NCBI RefSeq assembly: GCF_009649745.1
Contig: NZ_WJNG01000005.1
Span: forward strand, 124,001 to 188,000
DNA length: 64,000 bases
Direction of reading: 5' to 3'
Origin: Aquibacillus halophilus
GTDB taxonomy: Bacteria; Bacillota; Bacilli; Bacillales; Amphibacillaceae
The notes below the pieces were generated by a model. That model was not told the origin of the DNA and made no database searches. It worked only from the letters and a program-made list of their open reading frames with translations. Shown here in pieces: positions 8,505 to 17,102 of this stretch (positions are counted from its first letter, which is position 1; every line of letters begins with the position of its first letter). Both the position numbers and the translations under genes were made by a program.

Positions 8505-8532
8505 AAAAAGTAGCAAACTTGCTACTTTTTTT
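8505..8532 (+). terminator. Intrinsic terminator of the small hydrophobic peptide gene
   Basis: 10-bp stem AAAAAGTAGC/GCTACTTTTT with loop AAACTT, then further T residues. Confidence 0.85.
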
Positions 8533-8617
8533 GTTTCCACTAATTCCTATTTAGCCTACACCTATCTGTTGCCTCGACGTACACTATATTATCAACATTT
8601 AGAAGAGAGGGATTTCT

Positions 8618-9190
8618 ATGTTTTCACCGAAACAGACACCGCCTTCCTTTAGCCAATACCCAGCACAAGGTATGAGACAATTTCCATTTGGTTCTAGTTT
8701 TAACCAGTCACCACCTATGGGACCAGTGAATTCAGGGAAAGGTGGAATGGGAGGCATTCAAGGACTGCTTCAAAGATTCATGCCAAAAGGAGCTTCACCA
8801 AGTGTTGGTGGAGTTACTGGGTCACTTACCGGTGCAACCAGTACAGGTACTGGAATAACAGGTATGCTCGGAAATGTTCAACAAGTATTAAAGATGGCTC
8901 AAACGGCAGGTCCTGTCGTTCAACAATATGGACCTATGGTGAAAAACCTGCCTGCAATGTTAAAAATGATAAAAGCCTTTAATTCAAGTGAAGATGTAGA
9001 TGAACTTGAAGAAAGCACGGATTACGCCATTGACGATGAACATTCAGAACAGGAAACGAAAAACAAAATTGAAATACAAAAAGAAAATATTAATAGAATA
9101 GAAACAGACACACAAAAAAAAGAAATAAGTAAGAAGAAAAGGGAAGAAGATAAACTACCTGGAACTTCATCACCAAAATTATATATATAA
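8618..9190 (+). CDS. YqfQ/VrrA-like protein
   Basis: 190 residues of low complexity. The N-terminal half is rich in Pro, Gly, Ser and Thr (KGGMGGIQGLLQRFMPKG, then GA/TG-rich repeats). A central segment, VQQYGPMVKNLPAMLKMIKAF (about 108-128), is the best match to the Bacillus YqfQ/VrrA family. The C-terminal 60 residues are highly charged and probably disordered. YqfQ-type proteins are linked to spores in Bacillus, but a spore role here is only inferred. RBS AGAGAGG. Followed by msrAB in the same direction. Confidence 0.7.
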   Translation: MFSPKQTPPSFSQYPAQGMRQFPFGSSFNQSPPMGPVNSGKGGMGGIQGLLQRFMPKGASPSVGGVTGSLTGATSTGTGITGMLGNVQQVLKMAQTAGPVVQQYGPMVKNLPAMLKMIKAFNSSEDVDELEESTDYAIDDEHSEQETKNKIEIQKENINRIETDTQKKEISKKKREEDKLPGTSSPKLYI

Positions 9191-9280
9191 GAGCAAATAG
9201 GCAGACTTCTTGATTTTTTTGTGTGAAAGGTGAAAAATAAGGGAAGATAGTAAATACGCACATCATAGGAGGAATGTTCT

Positions 9281-10243
9281 GTGGTCGACAGTAATTTAGA
9301 TGTAGCTACATTTGCAGGAGGGTGTTTTTGGTGTATGGTCGAACCATTTGATCAACGACCAGGGATACACGAAGTGATTTCAGGTTATACAGGTGGAACA
9401 ACTGTAAACCCTACTTATGAAGAAGTGTGTTCTAATACAACAGGACATGTAGAAGCAGTACAAATAACATTTGATCCTACTATTTTCTCTTACGAAAAAT
9501 TATTAGAGGTATTTTGGAAACAAATTGATCCAACTGATCCAGGCGGACAATTTAATGATAGAGGTGAGTCATATCAAACTGCTATTTTTTATCACAATGA
9601 CAAGCAGAAGAATTTAGCAGAGCAATCGAAAAGTAAACTAGAAGAAAGTAACAAATTCAACAAACCGATTGTTACTAGTATTTTGCCTGCTAGCACGTTT
9701 TATCCTGCTGAAGAAAAACATCAAAACTACTATCAGAAACAATCCTTTCATTATCGATTGTATAAAAAAGGTTCTGGAAGAGAAGATTTCATTAAAAATC
9801 AATGGAGTGAAAAGAAGGATAGGAATGAGTTGAAAAATAGGTTAACGCCAATTCAATATAAGGTAACACAAGAAAATGGGACGGAAACACCGTTTCAAAA
9901 TGAATATTGGGACTATGAGCAAGATGGTATCTATGTAGACATTGTTTCAGGAGAACCTTTATTTTCCTCTGAAGATAAATATGATGCAGGGTGTGGGTGG
10001 CCAAGCTTCACTAAACCGATAGACAAGCATTATTTAAGCGAAAATACTGACTTCACCCATGGTATGAGTAGAACGGAAGTACGAAGCACAGAAGGAGACT
10101 CTCACCTTGGACACGTATTTGAGGATGGTCCAACAGACCAGGGAGGATTACGTTATTGCATGAACTCAGCGGCAATGAGATTTATTCCTTTGGAAAAGAT
10201 GGAAGAAGAGGGATATGGACAGTTATTGTATCTTTTCAAATAA
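9281..10243 (+). CDS. msrAB: Bifunctional methionine sulfoxide reductase MsrA-MsrB
   Basis: 320 residues. The N-terminal MsrA domain (about 1-165) reduces Met-S-sulfoxide and has GGCFWC with catalytic C15. The C-terminal MsrB domain (about 180-315) reduces Met-R-sulfoxide and shows [27 protein letters not shown] and catalytic Cys in [11 protein letters not shown]. The two CxxC zinc sites of some MsrB proteins are not visible. The GTG start at 9281 is set by AGGAGG 8 bases upstream. No signal peptide, so it is cytoplasmic. A terminator follows directly. Confidence 0.95.
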   Translation: MVDSNLDVATFAGGCFWCMVEPFDQRPGIHEVISGYTGGTTVNPTYEEVCSNTTGHVEAVQITFDPTIFSYEKLLEVFWKQIDPTDPGGQFNDRGESYQTAIFYHNDKQKNLAEQSKSKLEESNKFNKPIVTSILPASTFYPAEEKHQNYYQKQSFHYRLYKKGSGREDFIKNQWSEKKDRNELKNRLTPIQYKVTQENGTETPFQNEYWDYEQDGIYVDIVSGEPLFSSEDKYDAGCGWPSFTKPIDKHYLSENTDFTHGMSRTEVRSTEGDSHLGHVFEDGPTDQGGLRYCMNSAAMRFIPLEKMEEEGYGQLLYLFK

Positions 10244-10260
10244 AATGAGAGTCCTGATGA

Positions 10261-10294
10261 CCCTTGCCTTAATAGTTTCGGGGCAGGGGTTTTT
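10261..10294 (+). terminator. Intrinsic terminator of msrAB
   Basis: 8-bp stem CCCTTGCC/GGCAGGGG (one G-U pair) at 10261-10268 and 10282-10289, then TTTTT. Confidence 0.8.
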
Positions 10295-10459
10295 CTAAAA
10301 AAGTAAAAGCAAATTATTAACATCCTACACACAAGACAATAATTATATTATGTAAACTAATTATTAATTTCTATTTTATTTGAAAAAGAAACAGAAATGT
10401 TAATGCTATTGTTATATACTATAATCGAGATTTTATTTAAAAAAATTGAGGTGATGACA

Positions 10460-10828
10460 ATGTCCTTTAAATTTAAAGGAATTGAGCATATACAGTTAGC
10501 TGCACCCTTACAGTCTGAAAAACAGGCTAGGCAATTTTTCTCCGAATTATTAGAAATGGAAGAAATAGAAAAGCCAGAAACCCTAAAACAAAATGGCGGT
10601 GTTTGGTTTAGATGCGGAAAACAAGAAATTCATATCGGGATAGAAAAAGACTTTTCACCTGCTAAGAAAGCACATCCTGGCTTAGTGGTTGAAAACATTA
10701 ACAAGCTAAAAGATCTGTTAATTCAAAATAACATTAAAATCATTGAAGATAATCGTTTACCGGGGTATAATCGTTTTTATGTGAATGATCCTTTTGGTAA
10801 CAGATTAGAGTTTTTGGAAAAACTCTAA
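10460..10828 (+). CDS. VOC-superfamily (glyoxalase/bleomycin-resistance fold) protein
   Basis: 122 residues with two half-repeats of the vicinal-oxygen-chelate fold: IEHIQLAAP with metal-ligand-like His near the N-terminus, then the C-terminal FYVNDPFGNRLEFLE with its Glu. Members are dioxygenases, isomerases, glyoxalases or antibiotic-binding proteins; the substrate cannot be told here. The start ATG 10460 follows GAGGTGAT; a longer frame begins at 10397 with no ribosome site. DUF6501 gene follows 29 bases on. Confidence 0.8.
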   Translation: MSFKFKGIEHIQLAAPLQSEKQARQFFSELLEMEEIEKPETLKQNGGVWFRCGKQEIHIGIEKDFSPAKKAHPGLVVENINKLKDLLIQNNIKIIEDNRLPGYNRFYVNDPFGNRLEFLEKL

Positions 10829-10857
10829 GAAGCAAATTTGGAAAGGTGTGTATGTCA

Positions 10858-11061
10858 ATGATACATAAAGATTGGGAAAATAACCAAACAATTAAGAAAA
10901 TTAGATGTGTACATGCCAATGCAAAAAAATTCGTTGTTGATACAATGTTAACAGCCGGTGAAATATACGATGTTAAAAACGAGACCGAAGAGTTCTACTT
11001 TATCATCGACAACTCAAACCGAATTGCTGGGTTTAAAAAAGATTATTTTGAAGAAATCTAA
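10858..11061 (+). CDS. DUF6501-like small protein
   Basis: 67 residues: MIHKDWENNQTIKKIRCVHA, AKKFVVDTMLTAGEIYDVKNETEEFYFIIDNS and GFKKDYFEEI. This matches a short Bacillaceae family of unknown role (DUF6501, recalled name); the sequence suggests a small beta barrel. AAAGGTG at 10842-10848 supports ATG 10858; ATG 10852 and GTG 10846 are alternative starts but are too close. Ends in a shared terminator. Confidence 0.65.
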   Translation: MIHKDWENNQTIKKIRCVHANAKKFVVDTMLTAGEIYDVKNETEEFYFIIDNSNRIAGFKKDYFEEI

Positions 11062-11108
11062 AAGAAGAAACTCCCCAGGTTAAGAGGCCCGGTGAGTTTC
11101 TTCTTTTA
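11059..11108. terminator. Bidirectional terminator
   Basis: TAAAAGAAGAAACTC (11059-11073) pairs with GAGTTTCTTCTTTTA (11094-11108); the top of the stem is also partly paired. It contains the stop codon of the upstream gene and overlaps the last codons of the convergent membrane-protein gene. Confidence 0.75.
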
Positions 11109-11505
11109 TTGACTGATTAATTAATGAATCTTCCTCATTTAAATTAGTAATTACATTAATAACGAATAGTAAAACACCGATGATCACCAAAGTAGCTCCG
11201 GTCACAACCCCTGCCGTAAATACGGTATTTCCTGTTAATAACATAGTTGCTAGTGAGATCATCATTATTGGCAAACCGATATTATGCAACCAGAAATGAG
11301 CAATACCTAGTTTGGTTGCAGCCAATTTAGGAAAAAGGTAGTAGATTAACCCCGCAAGCGTTAACGCTGTCCATCCTAGTAGATTAATGTGAACGTGTAC
11401 CCCTGTTAAGGTATAATCATGAACAATAGACATGAAATAACCTATACTTACCCCAATCAAAAAATAAATGACAGAAATTTTAATAAGACGTATTCCCAAA
11501 TACAC
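11080..11505 (-). CDS. Four-helix membrane protein related to heme-copper oxidase subunit I
   Basis: 141 residues with four predicted membrane helices. The motif GVHVHINLLGWTAL (about 35-48) and the later HFWLHNIGLP resemble the His-bearing helices of cbb3-type oxidase subunit I and NnrS-like proteins; short stand-alone proteins of this kind occur in Bacillaceae. Whether it binds heme is unproven. The terminal about 20 residues are cytoplasmic and charged. ATG at 11505 with GGAGT upstream. It is monocistronic. Confidence 0.7.
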   Translation of the reverse strand: MYLGIRLIKISVIYFLIGVSIGYFMSIVHDYTLTGVHVHINLLGWTALTLAGLIYYLFPKLAATKLGIAHFWLHNIGLPIMMISLATMLLTGNTVFTAGVVTGATLVIIGVLLFVINVITNLNEEDSLINQSIKEETHRAS

Positions 11506-11756
11506 TCCTCCAATTCCGTTATTTTTATTACTTAATCTATTATTCTTTATTCTATATAAGGCAGTTACATTCCTCTTAATTTAATAATTCTAAATAATAA
11601 AAAAAACACAAGGAAATTTTCGTATAAAAAAGTGAAATATGGATATCCTAGTTAAGTGAACTTGATAGATTTGTTGATATCTTTACTTAATTTTCCTTGT
11701 ATTTATAATAACTATCCATGATAATGTAGATAAGCCCCTTGGAGGAGATGATTTGC

Positions 11757-12317
11757 ATGAAAAGACTATTTATGATTCGTCATTGCAATGCAGAAGGTCA
11801 ACACAAGGATTCACCTTTAACTAAAAATGGCGTTAATCAAGCACATGCTTTAGCGGCATTTTTTGAAAAATCAAGTTATGAAGTAGATCGAATTATATCT
11901 AGTCCATATCTTCGTGCAATAGAAAGTATAAAACCATATGCAGATAAACACAATATTTCTATCGAAATAGATAACCGTTTACAAGAGAGAATACTTAGTG
12001 AGGAACCTGTAGATGATTGGATGGAAGTATTAGAACAGTCATTCTCAGATTTGGATTTTAATCTTCCAGGTGGAGAGTCATCCAACGATGCCCGAGAACG
12101 TTCCATAAGCTTAATAGAGGAAATTACCTCTGCTGACTCAACAGACACTATCGTTATTGTTACTCATGGTAATTTATTAGCAATCCTTCTTAAAGAATTT
12201 CAAGTAGATATAGGATTTACACATTGGAAGGGGTTTACTAATCCTGACCTTTACCTAGTACAAAAAACAGGTGGCGAATTTGTTGTAGAACGAGTATGGA
12301 ACAAAGACAGGGCGTGA
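11757..12317 (+). CDS. Histidine phosphatase family protein (phosphoglycerate-mutase-like)
   Basis: 186 residues. The phosphohistidine motif appears as MIRHCNAEGQ (the usual RHGE or RHGQ is RHCNAE), followed by SPLTKNG-NQA, ISSPYLRAIES and IVIVTHGNLL with the second catalytic His. These enzymes are broad phosphatases; the substrate is unknown. The start is ATG 11757, 8 bases after GGAGGAGAT (11741-11749); an upstream in-frame ATG at 11739 lacks a site. The stop codon lies inside the terminator stem. Confidence 0.85.
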   Translation: MKRLFMIRHCNAEGQHKDSPLTKNGVNQAHALAAFFEKSSYEVDRIISSPYLRAIESIKPYADKHNISIEIDNRLQERILSEEPVDDWMEVLEQSFSDLDFNLPGGESSNDARERSISLIEEITSADSTDTIVIVTHGNLLAILLKEFQVDIGFTHWKGFTNPDLYLVQKTGGEFVVERVWNKDRA

Positions 12318-12335
12318 ATACACGCCCTTTTTATT
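12310..12335 (+). terminator. Intrinsic terminator
   Basis: GGGCGTG/CACGCCC with loop AATA, then TTTTTATTTTT; the stop codon TGA is in the left arm. Confidence 0.85.
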
Positions 12336-12337
12336 TT

Positions 12338-13528
12338 TCACATATACAAATTTGCTAATAAAATTGAACGTGCAGAACGATATATTTGATTAAACTGACT
12401 CAAAGGCAACGGATTAGTTCCACTGCCTAATTCGATTGTGTAGCCTGGACGGTTCCATTCTTGTATAAACCAATCTTTATAGCCCGCAAAACTATCGACA
12501 GTACGAATTGGTTGATATCCACTGACATTTGCATATTCGTTTACAATAGTTCTCGCTTCCGGTGGTTCTTGATTCTCAAATCCCCAATAGATAACTTGGC
12601 CTTGAGTATGAAAAGCGTTAACTCTTCGAAAATCTCGAATTCTAGTCAAATCAGCCATTGCCTGCGCTTCAGGTTCTGATAACGGATAAGGACCTGGGAA
12701 GTCTCTAGGTCCTGGTGAATCTGGTTTTCGCTCCTTTTCTATCTCCCATTTGGCCGGATATTGATTGTTAAGGTCAACTCCTCGAATATTGGCTTTCCAA
12801 TTTGAAAAATCCAAACTTCCATTGTTCATTTCAACAACATTACTTTGATACGGTTCTTCTGGTGGAGGACCTTGAATCACCAAATTGACTCCATCTGGAT
12901 TGACCATAGGAACCATCGAAAGCATTGTATTTTGATATAAGGGATTTAAATTCACATTGCTAATCGAGCCATTATTTGTTAGCCCTAATAAATAGTCATT
13001 TAAAAACCTCGTCAATACTGGAGTGGTAATCCATTCGTTACCATGAAAGGAACCATTAACATGAACCTTTTTAGCTCCATTACCAATCCGCAATTCGTGA
13101 ATTTCCTTGCCCATCACAGAATTCCCTATTACTTGAGTTATTATAAACGGATAAATTGAGGCTAGCTCTCTAAGATCTTCGATTAATTTCTCATAATTAT
13201 ATTCTTCATTGCCATTAACAACTCTCCAATTTACTCTTACAGGTACACGGATTATCTGACCTACTTGAAGTTGATTGGGATCGAGACCTTGATTAACCAA
13301 CATAATGGCTTCTGCACTTAGATTTCTTTGTCTTGCGATTGACCAAATTGTTTCACCACTAGAAATTTCATAATTAGACTGGGTAAATCCTGGAATTTGA
13401 ACTGACTGACCGACACTCAAATTGTTTGGATTTATTTGCCGGTTTGAATCGTTGATTAATTGTAAGGGTAATTGGTAAAGCTGACTATAATACCAAAAAG
13501 AGTCTCCTTGACGAACACTAATTTGCAT
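12338..13528 (-). CDS. Gamma-D-glutamyl-L-diamino acid endopeptidase, LysM + M14 (YqgT-like)
   Basis: 396 residues. Two LysM repeats (about 2-47 and 52-96) bind peptidoglycan. An M14 zinc carboxypeptidase domain (about 105-395) cuts gamma-D-Glu-diaminopimelate links of the peptide stem. Zinc ligands H162 and E165 in FHGNEW, a third His in NAFHTQGQV (about 307) and catalytic Glu in YTIELGSG (about 371). There is no signal peptide, as in the Lysinibacillus and B. subtilis relatives, so a sporulation or internal role is likely. RBS GGAGG. Transcribed divergently from fer. Confidence 0.9.
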   Translation of the reverse strand: MQISVRQGDSFWYYSQLYQLPLQLINDSNRQINPNNLSVGQSVQIPGFTQSNYEISSGETIWSIARQRNLSAEAIMLVNQGLDPNQLQVGQIIRVPVRVNWRVVNGNEEYNYEKLIEDLRELASIYPFIITQVIGNSVMGKEIHELRIGNGAKKVHVNGSFHGNEWITTPVLTRFLNDYLLGLTNNGSISNVNLNPLYQNTMLSMVPMVNPDGVNLVIQGPPPEEPYQSNVVEMNNGSLDFSNWKANIRGVDLNNQYPAKWEIEKERKPDSPGPRDFPGPYPLSEPEAQAMADLTRIRDFRRVNAFHTQGQVIYWGFENQEPPEARTIVNEYANVSGYQPIRTVDSFAGYKDWFIQEWNRPGYTIELGSGTNPLPLSQFNQIYRSARSILLANLYM

Positions 13529-13842
13529 GAACAGCCTCCTTTTTCATTTATATTATAACTATATGATGAAACCACCTAACTAGTTAAAGTGACCAGAATG
13601 TTTCTTAATAGATCAAAGTATTTTTACTAATAGTTAATAACGTAGCTCTTAATTGTTAACATAAAAAAAACAGTATAGTGGGATAATAGGTGAAAACTTA
13701 GTTTCCGATAATACTATTTATTTTAGTTTTATTTAAAAAACTATCACATATTGGTATAATTAGGCTATAATATAAGTTGGTAAATTTTATATATGATACA
13801 ATGACAAATAGTTAGTTTAATTATTATAAGGAGGAGTTTTAC
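13529..13842. other. Intergenic region upstream of ferredoxin gene
   Basis: 314 AT-rich bases between divergent genes. TATAAT occurs at 13755-13760 and 13766-13771, plausible -10 boxes for the ferredoxin gene, but no good -35 is seen at 17 bases. Nothing else recognised. Confidence 0.4.
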
Positions 13843-14079
13843 TTGGCTTTTGTAATTACATCACCATGTGAACAAGAAAAAGCAGGCGAATGTGTAGAAG
13901 TTTGCCCTGTTGATTGTATAGAAGAAGGAAAAGATATGTTTTATATAGACCCGGATATTTGCATTGATTGTGGTGCATGTGAAGCTGTATGTCCAGTAGA
14001 AGCAATTTTTATGGAAGATGAGGTTCCAGACAAAGAACATAAATATATCGAACTTAATCGCAAGTTCTTCGAAGAATAG
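13843..14079 (+). CDS. fer: Ferredoxin, seven-iron/eight-cysteine type
   Basis: 78 residues, acidic electron carrier. C9, C17, C21 and C25 plus the CIDCGACEAVCP cluster (four Cys) give eight cysteines in the bacterial dicluster pattern; the C9-x7-C17-x3-C21-x3-C25 spacing suits a [3Fe-4S]/[4Fe-4S] protein like that of Bacillus schlegelii. A TTG start at 13843 follows AAGGAGG. It is monocistronic, with a 17-bp stem terminator behind it. Confidence 0.92.
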   Translation: MAFVITSPCEQEKAGECVEVCPVDCIEEGKDMFYIDPDICIDCGACEAVCPVEAIFMEDEVPDKEHKYIELNRKFFEE

Positions 14080-14124
14080 AATATAGTAACTGTATTATCG
14101 TCTGTTTTGCAGAAGATATTGTGT

Positions 14125-14164
14125 AAATTTTAAGCCGCTAATCACTGTTAGCGGCTTAAAATTT
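14125..14164. terminator. Bidirectional terminator between fer and acyP
   Basis: A perfect 17-bp inverted repeat (14125-14141 with 14148-14164), loop TCACTG. It has T runs on both sides and serves convergent genes; it covers the acyP stop. Confidence 0.85.
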
Positions 14165-14438
14165 ATAATTTCACTTCAAATGAAGAATACCCTTTAGGAT
14201 CATCAAGAGTAGTTATCTCAACATGATCTACTTTTATAAAACCTCCTGGTCCTTTTCTGATAACTTCAGTGAACTCATTGACCTTGTCTTTTGATCCTTC
14301 TACTTCAATTTCAACCGTACCATCAGGAAGATTCTTAACCCATCCATAAACACCAACCTCATTGGCTCGCTGCTTTGCAGTCATTCGAAATCCAACACCT
14401 TGTACGACTCCACTAATAATTAAATGGTTACGTAACAT
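14163..14438 (-). CDS. acyP: Acylphosphatase
   Basis: 91 residues. The active-site loop GVVQGVGFRMTAKQRA (about 10-25, with the catalytic Arg in GFR) and the Asn-bearing GWVKNLPDGTVEIEVEG are both intact. It hydrolyses acyl phosphates such as carbamoyl and acetyl phosphate. The start ATG at 14438 is chosen for GGAGTGAT; the frame extends further upstream without a ribosome site. The coding sequence runs into the terminator stem. Confidence 0.93.
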   Translation of the reverse strand: MLRNHLIISGVVQGVGFRMTAKQRANEVGVYGWVKNLPDGTVEIEVEGSKDKVNEFTEVIRKGPGGFIKVDHVEITTLDDPKGYSSFEVKL

Positions 14439-14547
14439 TCTATCACTCCGATTGTTTATATATAGTATATATCCATTTATTATTAATGTATAACCGAATA
14501 ACAGGGAGATAAAACAATTTGGAATGAGAAAAATTGGAGGAATCGAT

Positions 14548-15516
14548 GTGAAACGAATTTCTATAGATGACATTGAAGGTTTTTCAATTGGACATGCTGA
14601 AAATAGCCAGGCTCTCACTGGTTGTACTGTTATTATCTGTAAGGCTGGTGCTACTACGGGGGTTGATGTAAGGGGAGGAGCGCCGGGAACTAGAGAAACT
14701 GATTTACTTCGGTCAGAAAATCTTATTGAAACTGTTCATGCTGTGTTTTTGTCTGGTGGAAGTGCTTATGGATTAGATGTCGGCTCAGGTGTAATGAGAT
14801 TTCTAGAGGAAAATCAGGTTGGGTTCGATGCACAGGTTGCAAAGATACCAATTGTGACGGGAGCAGTATTATTTGATTTAGCTGTAGGCAACCCTTCAAT
14901 CAGACCTGATCATTTAATGGGCTACCAAGCATGTGTTAACGCGGTACAAACAATTCCATTAAAAGAAGGAAATGTTGGCGCAGGCACTGGGGCAACGGTG
15001 GGGAAATGTTTAGGTATGGACTATGCTATGAAGGGCGGTATAGGTGTTCATGCCATTCAAATAGGAGATTTGAAAGTTGCCGCTATTATCGCAGTGAACT
15101 GCTTTGGTGATGTAATTGACCCAACAACAAATCAAATTATAGCTGGTGTATATGATAAAAAGATAGAAAAGTTTTTAAAATCCGAAGAGCAATTGTTGAA
15201 TCGAATCACTAACGGTAAAACAACAAATAATTTTCATGGGAATACTGCAATTGGTACAGTGATAACTAATGCATACTTAACAAAAGCACAAGCCAATAAG
15301 GTTGCATCGATAGCACATGATGGATTTGCTAGGACTATGAGGCCATCCCATACAATGCTGGATGGTGATACCATTTTCACAATGTCAATAGGGGAGGTAG
15401 AAGCGGACATTAGCACAATAGGAATGATCGCTGCTAATGTAGTAGAAACAGCAGTTCTTAGAGGAGTACAAAAAGCAGAAACCGTAAATGGGATTATTGG
15501 TTTTCCATCAATATAG
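14548..15516 (+). CDS. P1/S58 family peptidase (L-aminopeptidase/D-esterase DmpA-like)
   Basis: 322 residues of the self-cleaving N-terminal-nucleophile P1 family. Visible blocks: GCTVIICKAGATTGVDVRGGAPGTRETDLL (early), FLSGGSAYGLD, GNVGAGTGATVGK (141-153) and the processing site HGNTAIGTVITNA, where cleavage at N232-T233 would expose a catalytic Thr, as in nylon hydrolase NylC. GTG start at 14548 is set by GGAGG at 14536-14540; a longer frame starts at 14524. The natural substrate is unknown. It is transcribed divergently from acyP. Confidence 0.85.
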   Translation: MKRISIDDIEGFSIGHAENSQALTGCTVIICKAGATTGVDVRGGAPGTRETDLLRSENLIETVHAVFLSGGSAYGLDVGSGVMRFLEENQVGFDAQVAKIPIVTGAVLFDLAVGNPSIRPDHLMGYQACVNAVQTIPLKEGNVGAGTGATVGKCLGMDYAMKGGIGVHAIQIGDLKVAAIIAVNCFGDVIDPTTNQIIAGVYDKKIEKFLKSEEQLLNRITNGKTTNNFHGNTAIGTVITNAYLTKAQANKVASIAHDGFARTMRPSHTMLDGDTIFTMSIGEVEADISTIGMIAANVVETAVLRGVQKAETVNGIIGFPSI

Positions 15517-15570
15517 AAAGTATAAAACAAAGCTCTAATATAATATAGATGAGCTTTGTTTTATACTTTC
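15516..15570. terminator. Bidirectional terminator
   Basis: A 20-bp inverted repeat (15516-15535 with 15551-15570) separated by a 15-base AT-rich loop. It lies between convergent genes. Confidence 0.8.
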
Positions 15571-15586
15571 AAGAAGGATAAGACTA

Positions 15587-15961
15587 TCATAATACATAGT
15601 TTGATAATGCTTTATAAACCTTATAGATATTGTCATCTTTCCTAAATTCTTTTGAATATGGTTCGGATGTACCTGAAATCCAAATTTTCAATTCAGCATC
15701 TAAGTCGAAGCTACCTGCTGTTTCAATACTGAAATGAGTTACTGAATGATAAGGAATTGAGTGATACTCTACTTTCTTCCCCGTCATACCTTGTTTATCA
15801 ATTAATAGTAAGCGCTTATCCGTAAATACTATTAAATCTCTAATTAGTTTATACGCTTTTTGTACTTGTTCTTGATCGGTTAGGACAGGTTCAAGATCCT
15901 TCTCTACATTGGTAACATCAACCTCTGAAGCATTGCCCATTAATCCGTCTAAAATCCCCAA
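15587..15961 (-). CDS. PH-domain protein (bPH_1, YvbH-like)
   Basis: 124 residues forming a bacterial pleckstrin-homology fold: YKLIRDLIVFTDKRLLLIDKQGMTGKK, then YHSIPYHSVTHFSIETAG and WISGTSEPYSKEFRKDD. This is the small YvbH-type family of unknown function. RBS AGGGAGCTGAAGAG before the ATG. It is monocistronic. Confidence 0.82.
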   Translation of the reverse strand: MGILDGLMGNASEVDVTNVEKDLEPVLTDQEQVQKAYKLIRDLIVFTDKRLLLIDKQGMTGKKVEYHSIPYHSVTHFSIETAGSFDLDAELKIWISGTSEPYSKEFRKDDNIYKVYKALSNYVL

Positions 15962-16149
15962 TCTCTTCAGCTCCCTATCAATTTATATATCTAATTATGA
16001 CTGAATTGTATGAAGAATTCTAGTAATATCGGCTTTTCTTGTTTTTTTAATATTAAATCCATTTTAGAATGTGACAAAAGTCACTGATGAAATTACTAGA
16101 ATCATCATAATGAAAGATAGACTGTTATTTGTTTTGAGAGGTGAGAGAC

Positions 16150-17085
16150 ATGAAGTACCCCGAATTAATAGTTACAGCAAGAGATATAGAGGAAGTAAAA
16201 CAGCTCGTTAATTCAGGAGCAGATGCAATCAGAATTGGTAACCAGCAATATGGTCTTAGGGTAGCTGGAGACTTCAATTTAAATGAAATCGAAGAAGCTA
16301 CTGCTTACACACATCAACACAACAGAAAAATTTATGTGGTGACAAATGCTATTTTTCACAATGATAGTATAGACAAATTGCCAAATTATTTGGATTGCCT
16401 TCTTCAAATTAAGATAGACGGAATCATTTGTGGCGATCCATCAATTTTTTCTATACTAAATGATTTGAATAAAAGTTTAGCCATCCATTGGAATCCAGAG
16501 ACCTTAGCGACAAATCATGATACATTGGCCTTTTGGCAATCAAAAGGGATTAATAGGGCACTATTATCAAATGAATTAGGAATGGATGCTGTCCTTGAGA
16601 TTAAAACAAAGTTAGAGATACCTATAGAAGTTCAAATTCATGGAATGACTTGTATTTTTCAGTCCAAGAGGAAACTAGTTACAAATTACTATAATTATAT
16701 TAATGGAACTGAACTAATGGATATGTCACAGCATAGTGATAAGAGATTACATCTTAAACAATTGAAAGAACCTGAAAGTAATTATCCTATTTTCGAGGAT
16801 TGTAACGGCACTCACGTGATGAGTAACGAAGATCTTTGTATGGTTGATCACATAGAACCTCTTATAAATTCAGGAATAGACGCTCTTCGAATTAATGGAA
16901 TGATGAATTCTAGGAAATACAATCAGAGAATTGTTGAAATTTATAGAAAAGCGATTGATTTATGCTGTGAATATCCTATTAACTACCTTAGTCAAATCGA
17001 ATCCATGAAGAGAGAAATTTTGGAAATTCAGCCAGTAGAAAGAATTTTGGGCACAGGATTTTATTTTAAAGAACAGATTTATTAA
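16150..17085 (+). CDS. trhP1: Peptidase U32-like tRNA hydroxylation protein TrhP1 (YrrN)
   Basis: 311 residues of the U32 family. Its N-terminus (PELIVTARDIEEVKQLVNSGADAIRIGNQQYGLR) is the barrel start, and IHGMTCIFQS with MSNEDLCMVDHIEPLI is the conserved core. In B. subtilis this gene works with trhP2 in prephenate-dependent 5-hydroxylation of U34 in tRNA. It lacks the full cysteine set of its partner. The start ATG 16150 follows GAGGTGAG at 16138-16145. It is followed 17 bases later by trhP2; the methyltransferase gene trmR, often upstream, is absent here. Confidence 0.9.
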   Translation: MKYPELIVTARDIEEVKQLVNSGADAIRIGNQQYGLRVAGDFNLNEIEEATAYTHQHNRKIYVVTNAIFHNDSIDKLPNYLDCLLQIKIDGIICGDPSIFSILNDLNKSLAIHWNPETLATNHDTLAFWQSKGINRALLSNELGMDAVLEIKTKLEIPIEVQIHGMTCIFQSKRKLVTNYYNYINGTELMDMSQHSDKRLHLKQLKEPESNYPIFEDCNGTHVMSNEDLCMVDHIEPLINSGIDALRINGMMNSRKYNQRIVEIYRKAIDLCCEYPINYLSQIESMKREILEIQPVERILGTGFYFKEQIY

Positions 17086-17102
17086 AAACTGGAGTTGGAA
17101 GC

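Noticed and set aside
11605-11705. Inverted repeat ACAAGGAAA ... TTTCCTTGT and GATATC/AAGTGA pieces upstream of the phosphatase gene
   Set aside because: Arms are about 80 bases apart and AT-rich; no known RNA class fits.
13680-13800. Riboswitch-like or promoter structure before ferredoxin
   Set aside because: Only AT-rich -10-like boxes; no conserved leader fold seen.
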